Assembly: GCA_965247375.1 (NCBI GenBank)
Contig: CBDFHU010000025.1
Location: 1-64,000 of the forward strand
DNA from: Arsenicibacter sp965247375
GTDB taxonomy: Bacteria > Bacteroidota > Bacteroidia > Cytophagales > Spirosomataceae
DNA: 64,000 nucleotides
Reading direction: 5' to 3'
Both the position numbers and the translations under genes were made by a program. A model generated the notes under the pieces. That model did not search any database. It was given only the letters and a program-made list of their open reading frames with translations, and was not told the origin of the DNA. Positions 27,445 through 35,129 of this stretch are shown here, piece after piece. Numbering within the stretch: position 1 is the first letter of the stretch; each line of letters starts with the position of its first letter.

Positions 27445-28224
27445 TTAATAGAATTTTTTACCGGCGGCCTTAAACGCCTGCACATCTTCCTTCGTCGGGA
27501 AGGTGAAGTACGTCATCTGTGAAGCATCATTTTCCTGAAGCTGATAATTGCCGGAATGAATTTTATCGATTGCTTCCAGAATGGCATCCATACCCATTTT
27601 TTTGGTCACGTGAATCAGCTCTTCCTGCGACATATTCCCGATTTCGACCGGATTCTGTACCAGAATCGGACCGCTGTCAATGCCTTCGTCGACAAAGAAA
27701 ACGGATACGCCGGTGCGTTTTTCGTTGTGGCGTAATACCCAGAACGAGGGCATCAACCCCCGGTATTTCGGCAGGAGGGCCGTATGCAGGTTGATACAGC
27801 CGTGCGTGGCGGTATCCAGCAGTTTTTGCCGGAAAATCTGATTTCCGGCAATCGACACCAGCAGGTCAGGCTGATAGGCTTTGATTTTGGCCAGATTTTC
27901 GTCTTTGTTGATATTCCCTTCTATCTGAATCAGCGGGATTTTAAAGCCTTCCAGCACCTTGCGGACATTGTTGCGCGGGTCGAGCTTTGACTTGACAAAT
28001 TTTACGCCATACCGGATAAAGAAGGGCAGCCCGAAAATGTCGAGCGTCTTTTTCATCTTATCCGAAAAACTTTCCCGTTTTCCGAACGGCGACACATCGA
28101 AGACAACCGTAGCCACAACCTCTGCATATGGAGGCAGGTGCTTCACGAGGTAATCAATGTTGCGGGCCAGGTAAAACGGATCGTCCTGGGTTAGGAATAC
28201 AAGGCGCATTTTTTTGTCGTTCAT
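27445..28224 (-). CDS. Formyltransferase family protein (sugar N-formyltransferase-like)
   Basis: The 259-residue protein has the formyltransferase catalytic triad: Asn128 in 'IAGNQIF', His147 in 'INLHTALLPKYRG' and Asp183 in 'DEGIDSGPI'. These use 10-formyltetrahydrofolate to formylate an amine. The N-terminal half is unlike that of Fmt and there is no C-terminal tRNA-binding domain, so a formylated sugar or other small substrate is likelier than Met-tRNA. Its neighbours are a polysaccharide deacetylase, which can supply free amines, and glycosyltransferases. Confidence 0.85.
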   Translation of the reverse strand: MNDKKMRLVFLTQDDPFYLARNIDYLVKHLPPYAEVVATVVFDVSPFGKRESFSDKMKKTLDIFGLPFFIRYGVKFVKSKLDPRNNVRKVLEGFKIPLIQIEGNINKDENLAKIKAYQPDLLVSIAGNQIFRQKLLDTATHGCINLHTALLPKYRGLMPSFWVLRHNEKRTGVSVFFVDEGIDSGPILVQNPVEIGNMSQEELIHVTKKMGMDAILEAIDKIHSGNYQLQENDASQMTYFTFPTKEDVQAFKAAGKKFY

Positions 28225-28248
28225 AGTTTCAGGTACTATTGATAGATA

Positions 28249-31086
28249 CTAAAATACCAGGATCTGCCGCCGGATCAGTTGTCCGGAAGTAGTCCGCAGG
28301 CTGACTACATACTGGCCGGCAGGAACCTGACCGAGTTTAATGGTTAGTGTACGGACCGGCTTACTCTGCGACGAAGCAACAAGCCGGCCGTCAGCGGCAT
28401 AGACATCCGCCCCCGTAAAGATAGGCTGATCATGTTCGACCTGCAAGAGCCGGTCTGTCTGTACTGGATTAGGGTATAGTCTGAGGCTGTTCGTCAGGTC
28501 TTCAACACCCAGAATGAGCGGCAATGACCGGGCAATGTTGCTGTAGGCAGAACCACCGGCACTGTTCACTGCCCGTACGCGGAACTGATACAGAGTGGCT
28601 TCTATAAGGCCGCTGCTGATGTAAGTAGTTGAGTTCGGAGCGACGGTCGCCACTTTCTGAAACTCGCCCGAACCGGTACTTTGCTCAATCTCATAGCCGG
28701 TTTCGTTGAAGGCGTTGTCGGACCAGACCAGCGAAATGCTGGTCGGTGTAAAGGCACCGGCGGTCAGGTTCGCCGGAGCTGCCGGTAACGTAGCCGGTGT
28801 GGTAACGGTAAGCGTATTGCTGAAAGGGGATGCCCCGGCACTATTCACCGCCCTGACCCGGAACAGGTACGATGTCGTTTCGGTCAGGCCCGTCAGCGAC
28901 AGGGTAGTGCTGCCGGCCGGTAAGGCGGCAACCCGCGTAAAGGAATGGCCCGGCGACGCCTGCTCGACTTCATAGCCGGTTTCGTTAAAGGCAATATCCT
29001 GCCAGCCCAGTGTCAGGCTGGTCGGGGCGGCTGCGAGTGTAGTCAGACTGGCTGGCGCCAACGGAGCGGAAACCGGCGTTTTCACGGAAACAATGTTGCT
29101 GTAAGCCGACCCTCCGGCACTGTTGACGGCTCTGACGCGGAAGGAATAAGGGGTGTTTTCCATTAGCCCGACTGCCGTAAACGAGGTTGTGTTAGCGGCT
29201 GCTGCGGCTACTCGGGTAAAACTGTCGCCGCCCGTACTGATTTCAATCTCGTAGCCGGTTTCGTTGAACGCGCGGTCTGCCCAGGCGAGGCTAACGCTGT
29301 TAGATAAAACCGACGTGACTGTAAGGCTCTGAGGTTGAAGGGGGACCGATGCCGGCGTGGTTGCCGTTGCTGTGTTGGAATAAGCCGATGCACCGGCGCT
29401 GTTTGTCGCCCTGATCCGGAACGTAAAGCCGGTTTGTTCGGCCAGACCGGTTATCTGATAGATGTTGTTATTAGTCGGAATGGTACCAATCTGACGGAAA
29501 GACCCGTCCGGTTGCTGCTGCTCAATCTCAAAACCGGCTTCATTGTCGGCGTTATCCTGCCAGCTGAGAAGAATACCGTTCGGGGAGATGGCCGAGGCCA
29601 TAAGGTTACCCGGAGCGGCGGGTGGCGTAACGACGACCGGAGCGGCATCAATCGCCACTTTTGAGAAACTGAATGCCCGCATGCCGCGGCTGTTTTTTAG
29701 ATACGGACCCTGATAAAACGGTAGTTCTGCGGTGCTGTAATAGGCCGGCAGGTAGGTGACTGTCTTAGCCGTCTGTGGTGAAGTCAGGGTCAGAATAATC
29801 CGGTTGCCTTCGGCACGGCCACTCCTGACCAGCCCCGGTTGCTCGTCCAGGTAGATATAGTCAATCATCCGCCTGTTGACCTGATTGCCGGTTAGCGGAT
29901 TATAGATGGTTGTATCCTGCGGCCAGACCATCTGCATATCATCGTCAAAGGTCAGCGTCAGCTCGTCGCGCCGGTCATTGAAGGCAATTTTTTTAATGTC
30001 CGGGGAGTTGATTTGCTGCGTGTCTGCCGAGCGGTAAATATCCCGGGCAATAAGCCGGAACTGCTCGAACGCCAGTTGCTGGTTAGCTCTCGGTTCATAA
30101 TGCAGGCCATCGTACCCGACGGCACCAACGGTAGCAACGGCGGCAAGGTTCTGGAAAAGTGATGGGGTGCGCCGCTGAAAATCCCGTAAATCACCGGCAC
30201 CGGCCACAGCAGGCGTCATGATGTTGATTTGCCCGATGTAAATTTTAGGACCCTGACCGTAGTCTTCCCGGAGCTGGTTGTAAAACTGCTGAAACTTTTC
30301 GGCATAGCCGGCGGGTTCACCCCCTGCTTCGTTTTCGCCCTGTTTATAAATAATAGCTTTTACCTTGTCGGCCACACCGGCCCATTGGGCGCGGTAGAGT
30401 AAGCTGCCATAGTAATTACTGTAATCGGCATGATTGGAAGGTGTCCGGTTGCCGAGTTCCAGAATACTGGCTCCGCCGATGCCTCCGTTAATAACGAGCG
30501 TTGGAATGCCGTACTGCTGTAAAATATGCCGCTGGATTTCCATCCCAACCATGCCCACACTGCCAAATGGCTGACGGGCGGGGTACCATTGCATCTCGGC
30601 CGGTATATTGGTAGAGCCATACGGGTAGGTTACATTCCGGAGCAGCCGGTCATCCAGCGGGTAATCGTCGAGACCGGCAAGGCCGAGCGCGTTAGACTGA
30701 CCATACAGAATGTAGACATCCCCGCAAACGATCCGTTTCCGTTCCGTCACCAGCACAGATTCATTGCCGCGACGGACATATACCTGAAACGTATATTCGG
30801 CCGGCTCCGCCTGAATCGTGACGGGAATACGGAACTGACTGCCGCCGCCTTCAGAGATGGACTGGCTGGCTGATTTCCAGAAATTCCCTTCTTTCAGCAC
30901 AGATACCTCAATTTGCCGGAAGCCGCTGTCATTTACCTGGCCGCTGATTATCACCTCTGCCTGATTCTGATCATTACGTGGATACAATTGCAAATCCTGC
31001 GGAAGCCGGGTGAAGGAGACCGAAGGCTGTGCCATGGCGGAAAAAGTCCCCGTTACCAGACACAGGAGAAGTAAAAGAGTACGCAT
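28249..31086 (-). CDS. Secreted SGNH (sialate O-acetylesterase-like) protein with four FN3 domains and T9SS tag
   Basis: A signal peptide ends near residue 19. An SGNH/SASA-type esterase domain covers about 115-350, with nucleophile Ser131 in 'LYGQSNALG' and 'DGLH' (Asp326, His329) completing the triad. Four fibronectin type III domains follow at about 490-578, 583-670, 676-763 and 769-852, and a T9SS type A sorting domain at 866-945 ('LRLYPNPVQ'). It should be carried across the outer membrane and deacylate complex glycans outside the cell. The gene ends 24 nt before the formyltransferase start. Confidence 0.92.
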   Translation of the reverse strand: MRTLLLLLCLVTGTFSAMAQPSVSFTRLPQDLQLYPRNDQNQAEVIISGQVNDSGFRQIEVSVLKEGNFWKSASQSISEGGGSQFRIPVTIQAEPAEYTFQVYVRRGNESVLVTERKRIVCGDVYILYGQSNALGLAGLDDYPLDDRLLRNVTYPYGSTNIPAEMQWYPARQPFGSVGMVGMEIQRHILQQYGIPTLVINGGIGGASILELGNRTPSNHADYSNYYGSLLYRAQWAGVADKVKAIIYKQGENEAGGEPAGYAEKFQQFYNQLREDYGQGPKIYIGQINIMTPAVAGAGDLRDFQRRTPSLFQNLAAVATVGAVGYDGLHYEPRANQQLAFEQFRLIARDIYRSADTQQINSPDIKKIAFNDRRDELTLTFDDDMQMVWPQDTTIYNPLTGNQVNRRMIDYIYLDEQPGLVRSGRAEGNRIILTLTSPQTAKTVTYLPAYYSTAELPFYQGPYLKNSRGMRAFSFSKVAIDAAPVVVTPPAAPGNLMASAISPNGILLSWQDNADNEAGFEIEQQQPDGSFRQIGTIPTNNNIYQITGLAEQTGFTFRIRATNSAGASAYSNTATATTPASVPLQPQSLTVTSVLSNSVSLAWADRAFNETGYEIEISTGGDSFTRVAAAAANTTSFTAVGLMENTPYSFRVRAVNSAGGSAYSNIVSVKTPVSAPLAPASLTTLAAAPTSLTLGWQDIAFNETGYEVEQASPGHSFTRVAALPAGSTTLSLTGLTETTSYLFRVRAVNSAGASPFSNTLTVTTPATLPAAPANLTAGAFTPTSISLVWSDNAFNETGYEIEQSTGSGEFQKVATVAPNSTTYISSGLIEATLYQFRVRAVNSAGGSAYSNIARSLPLILGVEDLTNSLRLYPNPVQTDRLLQVEHDQPIFTGADVYAADGRLVASSQSKPVRTLTIKLGQVPAGQYVVSLRTTSGQLIRRQILVF
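28531..29619 (-). repeat. Four tandem FN3-coding modules
   Basis: Four in-frame units of roughly 270-280 bp encode FN3 domains that share 'AFNETGYEIEQS', 'FRVRAVNSAG' and 'SAYSN'. Units 2 to 4 are much more alike than to unit 1, which has 'NADNEAGFEIEQQ'. This indicates recent duplication or gene conversion. Confidence 0.85.
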
Positions 31087-31213
31087 GTAAATGGGTCGAA
31101 AAGTTTCAGTTTAACCGTAACGCTGTTGATTTTGCGGGGCTTACCGAAAAATCAATATTTTGATGATTTAGGAACGGAAATGGCAGGACATTTCTTAATT
31201 CTTAAAAAAATGA

Positions 31214-31221
31214 TAATTTTG
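31214..31221 (+). promoter_or_regulatory. -7 promoter element of the GT2-wcaF-GT2 operon
   Basis: TAATTTTG matches TAnnTTTG exactly and is followed by a C-rich start region near 31228. It lies about 110 nt before the ATG at 31332. No clear -33 TTTG is seen. The 245-nt gap between the divergent genes (31087-31331) holds nothing else obvious. Confidence 0.5.
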
Positions 31222-31331
31222 CCCGTCTTTCGGCTCGAAAATCGGGGCAAAATAATGATTTTCCAGCCTTATTGACGAAAAAAATTATTTTAGGTGTTGC
31301 GAAAATAGTACAAAAACGCCCACCGGCATCT

Positions 31332-32249
31332 ATGACCGACCTGTCCGTCATCATCCTCACCTATAATGAGGAAAAACATATAGGCCGTTGCCTGAAGAGT
31401 CTGCTGCCGTTTACTGATAAAATCTTTATTGTCGATTCGTTCTCGACGGACCGGACAGTAGAAATCGCCCGCTCGTTAGGTGCGGTGGTTGTTCAGAACC
31501 CGTGGGTGACCTATGCCACCCAATTCAATTTCGGAATCGATAACCTGCCTTTTCAGACAACATGGATTCTGCGGATGGACGCCGACGAGTACATTACCCC
31601 CGAACTGGCGCAGGAGGTTTCACAGAAATTACCGGGCCTGCCCGATGATGTAAGCGGGATTTATATCAAGCGGCGTGTATTGTTCATGGACCGCTGGATT
31701 CGTCATGGCGGCTATTACCCGATCTGGCTGATGCGGTTCTGGCGGCGGGGGCAGGGTATCTGCGAGCAGACCTGGATGGATGAACACATCAAACTGACGC
31801 AGGGACGACACATCCGGTTTGATCACGATGTGGTTGATCACAATCTGAATAACCTGACCTGGTGGACGCAGAAGCACAATAATTACGCTATCCGGGAGGT
31901 CATCGACCTGCTGAATATCAAGTATAACTTCACGAATGCCGAACGGGTGGAGCCACGGCTGATCGGTGGCACGCGTGATGAGATGAAGCGGTATCTGAAA
32001 GTAAAATACGCCTCGCTGCCTTTGTTTACGCGGCCGTTTATGTATTTCTTTTACCGGTATTTTATCGGACTTGGCTTTCTGGACGGCCGGCGCGGACTGG
32101 TCTGGCATTTTTTACAGGGCTTATGGTACCGTTTTCTGGTCGATGCAAAAATGCTGGAAGTGTACCGGCATGCAGGGAATAATAAGGAAGCGATTATCGA
32201 ATTCTTTTTAACCGAATATGGAAAAGACTTACGGGCCGGACCAAGATAA
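31332..32249 (+). CDS. Glycosyltransferase family 2 (KdtX/WaaE-like)
   Basis: The 305-residue protein starts 'LSVIILTYNEEKHIGRCL' and has 'VDSFSTDRTVEIA' and 'WILRMDADEYI', the nucleotide- and metal-binding motifs of lipopolysaccharide core beta-glycosyltransferases. I chose the ATG at 31332: the upstream TTG at 31272 would add 20 residues not seen in the family. The 3' end overlaps the next gene by 32 nt, so the two are tightly linked. Confidence 0.88.
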   Translation: MTDLSVIILTYNEEKHIGRCLKSLLPFTDKIFIVDSFSTDRTVEIARSLGAVVVQNPWVTYATQFNFGIDNLPFQTTWILRMDADEYITPELAQEVSQKLPGLPDDVSGIYIKRRVLFMDRWIRHGGYYPIWLMRFWRRGQGICEQTWMDEHIKLTQGRHIRFDHDVVDHNLNNLTWWTQKHNNYAIREVIDLLNIKYNFTNAERVEPRLIGGTRDEMKRYLKVKYASLPLFTRPFMYFFYRYFIGLGFLDGRRGLVWHFLQGLWYRFLVDAKMLEVYRHAGNNKEAIIEFFLTEYGKDLRAGPR

Positions 32250-32817
32250 ATATGTGTCTGGTAAGCAAGGTGTTACTGACCTTTCACGGTTCAATAACAG
32301 CTGGTATCAACCGGGGCCTCGGTGGAAAGTACTCCTCTGGTTTTTCGTAAATACGCTGGTATTGAAAAACTATCTGCCCATTCCGGTATTAATAAAAATA
32401 AAAGTAATGCAACTGTTTGGCGCTAAAATCGGTCATCATGTAATGATTAAGCCGAACGTCAACGTGAAGTACCCGTGGTTTCTGGAGATCGGTAATTACG
32501 TCTGGATCGGGGAAGGTGTCTGGATTGATAACTTTTCGATGGTCATCATTAAGGACAACGCATGTCTCTCGCAGGGGGCCATGCTGCTGACGGGTAATCA
32601 TAATTATCAGTTGCCGACCTTTGATCTGATGCCAAAGCCGATCACCATTGAAGAAGGGGCCTGGGTAGGTGCCCGGACGGTGGTTTGCCCGGGTGTGGTT
32701 TGTAAAAGTCACTCGGTCCTCGCCGTAGGATCGGTAGCCACCCGTTCTCTGGAACCATATGGTGTGTACCAGGGTAATCCCGCAAATTTTGTGCGAAAAA
32801 GAGAAATTAAAGCGTGA
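32218..32817 (+). CDS. WcaF-like acetyltransferase (left-handed beta-helix)
   Basis: The 199-residue protein is a hexapeptide-repeat acetyltransferase. 'NSWYQPGPRWKVLLWFFVN' at residues 27-45 and 'YPWFLEIGNYVWIGEGVWI' are typical of colanic acid WcaF, and 'GNHNYQLPTFDL' holds the catalytic His. It should O-acetylate a sugar of the lipid-linked glycan with acetyl-CoA. The gene begins inside the 3' end of the GT2 gene and its stop overlaps the GTG start of the following GT2. Confidence 0.88.
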   Translation: MEKTYGPDQDKYVSGKQGVTDLSRFNNSWYQPGPRWKVLLWFFVNTLVLKNYLPIPVLIKIKVMQLFGAKIGHHVMIKPNVNVKYPWFLEIGNYVWIGEGVWIDNFSMVIIKDNACLSQGAMLLTGNHNYQLPTFDLMPKPITIEEGAWVGARTVVCPGVVCKSHSVLAVGSVATRSLEPYGVYQGNPANFVRKREIKA

Positions 32818-33599
32818 AAGTCAGCATAATCACAGTCGTATATAACGGTGTCGAAACCATAAAGGATACAATTGAGTCAATTCTGGCCCAAACTTATCCT
32901 GAAATCGAATATATCATTATCGACGGCGGTTCGAAAGATGGCACGGTCGAACTCGTCAGAAGTTACGGCACGCGAATTGCTCAGTTTGTATCAGAACCGG
33001 ATAAAGGCTTGTATGATGCCATGAATAAAGGCATACAGCGGGCTACCGGCGACGTGATCGGCCTCCTGAATGCCGATGACTTTTACCGGCATCAGGATGT
33101 GATCAGCCACGTTGTCGAAACCTTCGGGCGGACTAAAAGTGATGCCGTGTACGGCGACATGCTGTACGTAGACCGGAACGATGTCTATAACGTCCGCCGG
33201 TATTTCCGGTCGGGGAGGTATTCGTCGGGGGCTTTTTTATGGGGATGGATGCCAGGGCATTTATCCTTCTTCGCAAAGAAGAAACTATACGATCAATACG
33301 GGCTGTTCCGGCTTGATCTGAAAAGTGCGGCAGATTATGAGCTGATGCTGCGCTTTATTCACAAGCACAGGATTTCACTGACATACATGGACGAAACAAC
33401 CATCGTGATGCGGGAAGGGGGGGTAAGTAATGGTAGTTTAAAAAACTGGTTGCGGGGAAATCTGGAAGATCGCAGGGCATGGGAACTGAACGGGATAAAG
33501 CCATATCCGTTTACATTGTTTTTCAAGCCGTTACGGAAACTGCCTCAGCTGATTCTGAAAGAAAAAAAGAACGCATTTACGTATCCGTTGAATAAATGA
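32814..33599 (+). CDS. Glycosyltransferase family 2 (WcaA-like), GTG start
   Basis: The 261-residue protein starts 'KVSIITVVYNGVETIKDTI', then 'YIIDGGSKDGT', 'SEPDKGLYDAMNKG' and 'LNADD', a complete GT2 motif set like that of colanic acid WcaA. The start is GTG, whose last bases form the TGA of the preceding gene (GTGA overlap), and no ATG near the N-terminus would preserve the first strand. It should add one sugar in the cytoplasm. It is the third gene of a tight trio. Confidence 0.88.
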   Translation: MKVSIITVVYNGVETIKDTIESILAQTYPEIEYIIIDGGSKDGTVELVRSYGTRIAQFVSEPDKGLYDAMNKGIQRATGDVIGLLNADDFYRHQDVISHVVETFGRTKSDAVYGDMLYVDRNDVYNVRRYFRSGRYSSGAFLWGWMPGHLSFFAKKKLYDQYGLFRLDLKSAADYELMLRFIHKHRISLTYMDETTIVMREGGVSNGSLKNWLRGNLEDRRAWELNGIKPYPFTLFFKPLRKLPQLILKEKKNAFTYPLNK

Positions 33600-33695
33600 A
33601 AATGTCATTTGATCAATATATCATTGGCATTAACCGGAATAATGTAATTTTCAACCACATTTTTTAACCTGCCTGACTCTTTAAAAACTATTTCT

Positions 33696-34916
33696 ATGAA
33701 CCTGGAATTACTCATCGCCTTTATCAGAAATAAGTTCAATGAAGAACTATTTACGATAGGCCTATACCAGTGCTTGCTGTCGTTCCTGGTTGCTTGTTTT
33801 GTCTCAATTATTTCGATTCCGGTTGTCATAAAAATTTCGGAACTGAAGTCGTTAATGGATAAACCAGGCGAGCGCCATTCACACTCAACCCCGACGCCGA
33901 CATTTGGCGGTATTGCCATCTTCGCTGCGGTATTGATCAGTTATTTTCTCTGGCCGAGCATTGACCAGACGGATATCTACCGGACCAACCTGTCGATTGT
34001 CGGCATGACTATCCTTTTCTTTGTTGGCATTAAGGATGACCTGGTCAATGTGGATCCGAATAAGAAAATCTTTTTTCAGGTATTATCGGCCATGATCCTG
34101 ATTTTCTTCGGTGATCTGAAGGTGGATTACCTGTACGGAATAATGGGTTTTCACCATATTGAGCAGTTAATCAGTGTATTACTCACTTGTTTTATCTTTA
34201 TTGCCCTCACCAATGCCATTAACCTGATTGATGGTATCGACGGATTAGCCGGCGGTATTGCGACCATTGCCAGTGCGACATTCGGCGGGTGGTTTCTGCT
34301 GACGAATCACTTTGCAATGGCGTGTCTGGCCTTTTCCCTGTCAGGAGCTCTGATTGGATTTCTGCGGTTTAACTTCTCGAAAACCAGCAAAATCTTCATG
34401 GGTGATACCGGTTCGCTGATTCTGGGTTTTATGCTATCGTTCTTTGCCGTCCGGTTTATCAATCTGAACGCATCGTACCGCTTCGAGCCGACTGCCTTTT
34501 TTAACGCCCCCATCATTGCCATTGTGATTCTGATCGTACCGATTTTTGATACGCTGCGGGTATTTCTGGTGCGTATTCTGGCCGGCCGTTCGCCGTTCGT
34601 GGCAGACCGGAACCACATGCACCATATTCTGCTGGACAACGGATTAAGCCATGCGCAGGCGACTATGTTTCTGTGTGCGGCTTCGCTGTTTAATACGGTT
34701 TTGTTTTTCATGCTGCACCGGAATATTTCAAATACACAGTCGCTGCTGGTGCTGGCCGCCTTGTTTATGTTATATATGCTGATCAGTTTTGTGCTGAAAA
34801 TGCGGGCGTTGTTTATTTCGACGCATCCCCGCCGTCGCCGGGCCGTACTTCGCCGTGAGTTCACAAGTGCATTTACCGGCCGGGAAGGTACTAAACGATT
34901 GATTGACTGGCTGTAA
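33696..34916 (+). CDS. WecA/MraY-family sugar-1-phosphate transferase
   Basis: The 406-residue protein has about ten transmembrane helices and the family motifs 'DKPGERHSHSTPTPTFGG', 'IKDDLVNVDPNKKI', 'NAINLIDGIDGLAGG', 'FMGDTGSLILG' and 'VADRNHMHH'. These match WecA-type enzymes that move a HexNAc-1-phosphate from UDP-sugar to undecaprenyl phosphate, the first step of O-antigen or exopolysaccharide synthesis. It lies 96 nt after the GT2 trio and could start the glycan built by those enzymes. The C-terminal basic tail is cytoplasmic. Confidence 0.92.
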   Translation: MNLELLIAFIRNKFNEELFTIGLYQCLLSFLVACFVSIISIPVVIKISELKSLMDKPGERHSHSTPTPTFGGIAIFAAVLISYFLWPSIDQTDIYRTNLSIVGMTILFFVGIKDDLVNVDPNKKIFFQVLSAMILIFFGDLKVDYLYGIMGFHHIEQLISVLLTCFIFIALTNAINLIDGIDGLAGGIATIASATFGGWFLLTNHFAMACLAFSLSGALIGFLRFNFSKTSKIFMGDTGSLILGFMLSFFAVRFINLNASYRFEPTAFFNAPIIAIVILIVPIFDTLRVFLVRILAGRSPFVADRNHMHHILLDNGLSHAQATMFLCAASLFNTVLFFMLHRNISNTQSLLVLAALFMLYMLISFVLKMRALFISTHPRRRRAVLRREFTSAFTGREGTKRLIDWL

Positions 34917-34944
34917 GCGTTTTTCCATACTGAAATTACCTCCG

Positions 34945-34972
34945 GGCAGCTTTGAAAGAAGCTGCCTTTTTT
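34945..34972 (+). terminator. Intrinsic terminator of the WecA-like gene
   Basis: GGCAGCTT (34945-34952) pairs with AAGCTGCC (34959-34966) around TGAAAG and is followed by TTTTTT. It lies 28 nt after the stop codon. Confidence 0.9.
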
Positions 34973-35076
34973 ATTTCCGGACTAGAAAGATCAGTACAGT
35001 AAAGATAATCAGGCGTATAGTGCAGCGTAACCGGAAGACATTACGTTGGATAAAAAATAGCTAGTTAACGGTAAGA

Positions 35077-35084
35077 TAATTTTG
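35077..35084 (+). promoter_or_regulatory. -7 promoter element of the giant T9SS protein
   Basis: TAATTTTG matches the Bacteroidota -7 consensus exactly, with transcription expected near 35091 and a leader of about 39 nt. A TTG at 35046 lies somewhat too far upstream for an ideal -33 element. Confidence 0.5.
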
Positions 35085-35129
35085 CTTCGGGCCGGATTAA
35101 GGATAATTTTATTTGGAAGAACAACCTGA

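Noticed and set aside
33605..33919. 104-codon minus-strand frame overlapping the WecA-like gene start
   Set aside because: It overlaps the conserved N-terminus and membrane segments of the WecA-like protein and has no domain pattern.
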